This document shows positions 7,378 to 7,528 of a DNA stretch of 7,528 nucleotides, one piece after another. The notes below the pieces were generated by a model. That model saw only the letters and a program-made list of their open reading frames with translations, was not told the origin of the DNA and did not search any database. This DNA comes from Odoribacteraceae bacterium (GTDB lineage: Bacteria; Bacteroidota; Bacteroidia; Bacteroidales; Marinifilaceae), in the NCBI GenBank assembly GCA_031279175.1, contig JAITJA010000032.1:1-7528 (forward strand), written 5' to 3'. How positions within the stretch are numbered: the first letter of the stretch is position 1; every line of letters begins with the position of its first letter. The translations under genes and the position numbers were made by a program.

Positions 7378-7528
7378 CTTCGCGATTTCGCGAAGCGTTC
7401 TCGGGATTTCCCGAGAAGCTTTCGCGATTTCGCGAAACGCTCTCGGGATTTCCCGAGAAGCTTTCGCGATTTCGCGAAACGCTCTCGGGAAATCCCGAGA
7501 AGCCTTCGCGATTTCGCGAAACGCTCTC
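7378..7528. repeat. 42-bp tandem array of two alternating palindromes (runs off window end)
   Basis: There are at least 3.6 units with an exact 42-bp period. Palindrome A has the core TCGCGA-TT-TCGCGA and starts at 7378, 7420, 7462 and 7504. Palindrome B has the core TCTCGGGA-TT-TCCCGAGA and starts at 7399, 7441, 7483 and, cut off by the window end, 7525. In RNA each would form a 7- or 8-bp stem with an AUUU loop. A1 has a C-G outer pair (7378/7395) where A2 and A3 have T-A, so both arms changed together. B3 carries AA where B1 and B2 carry TT. There are no unique spacers, so this is not CRISPR. A degenerate run (CTTCGCGGGGGGGCTTCG, 7365-7382) leads into the array. It could be a REP/BIME-like element, a termination region or a protein-binding array. 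The real end lies beyond the window. Confidence 0.9.

Noticed and set aside
3821..7490. Nine-base match CTCTCGGGA between the terminator stem (3821-3829) and palindrome B of the array (7440-7448, 7482-7490)
   Set aside because: The second arms differ (CGGGAG versus TCCCGAG) and nine bases is too short to claim common origin; probably chance.
7378..7528. CRISPR array
   Set aside because: The period is regular, but the whole unit repeats with no unique spacers, and each unit carries two palindromes.

Overview
The window looks like chromosomal DNA from a GC-rich member of the Bacteroidales. I infer this from the proteins: fimbrillin-like lipoproteins with BACON-like domains ending in a V-x-Q-G motif, a DPCP-G-Y-x-(I/L)-P-S motif near the C-terminus, and weak or absent Shine-Dalgarno sequences. 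The genus cannot be fixed from sequence alone. All recognisable genes are on the + strand.

Layout. Positions 1-243 hold the last 80 codons of an unidentified gene. Its TGA overlaps the ATG of the next gene (ATGA, 240-243), which suggests one operon with coupled translation. Positions 240-3611 and 3872-7288 hold two very large tandem paralogues (1123 and 1138 residues). Each is a predicted surface lipoprotein with the same order of parts: lipoprotein signal, fimbrillin-like N-terminal region (about 40-325), right-handed beta-helix region (about 331-650), two BACON/Ig-like domains (about 655-875), and a C-terminal FISUMP-like or C-type-lectin-like domain with four conserved cysteines. The likely role is adhesion, perhaps as alternative fimbrial tip or surface adhesins. 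This is inferred from architecture and not demonstrated.

The 260-base spacer between the paralogues holds a candidate terminator, a hairpin that also follows the second gene, an AT-rich patch that may be a promoter, and a very strong intrinsic terminator whose T-run ends only 26 bases before the second gene's start. That placement suggests either insulation or an attenuating leader.

After the second gene the same 3' flank recurs as far as 7360. An array with an exact 42-bp period then starts and runs off the window end. Each period carries two different near-perfect palindromes (cores TCGCGA-TT-TCGCGA and TCTCGGGA-TT-TCCCGAGA). The array is not CRISPR and may be a REP/BIME-like element.

The most notable signals are the tandem adhesin pair, with conservation much higher in the C-terminal half than the N-terminal half; an in-frame 15-bp repeat expansion in the second copy; the conserved post-stop hairpin; the terminator-like leader; and the alternating palindrome array.
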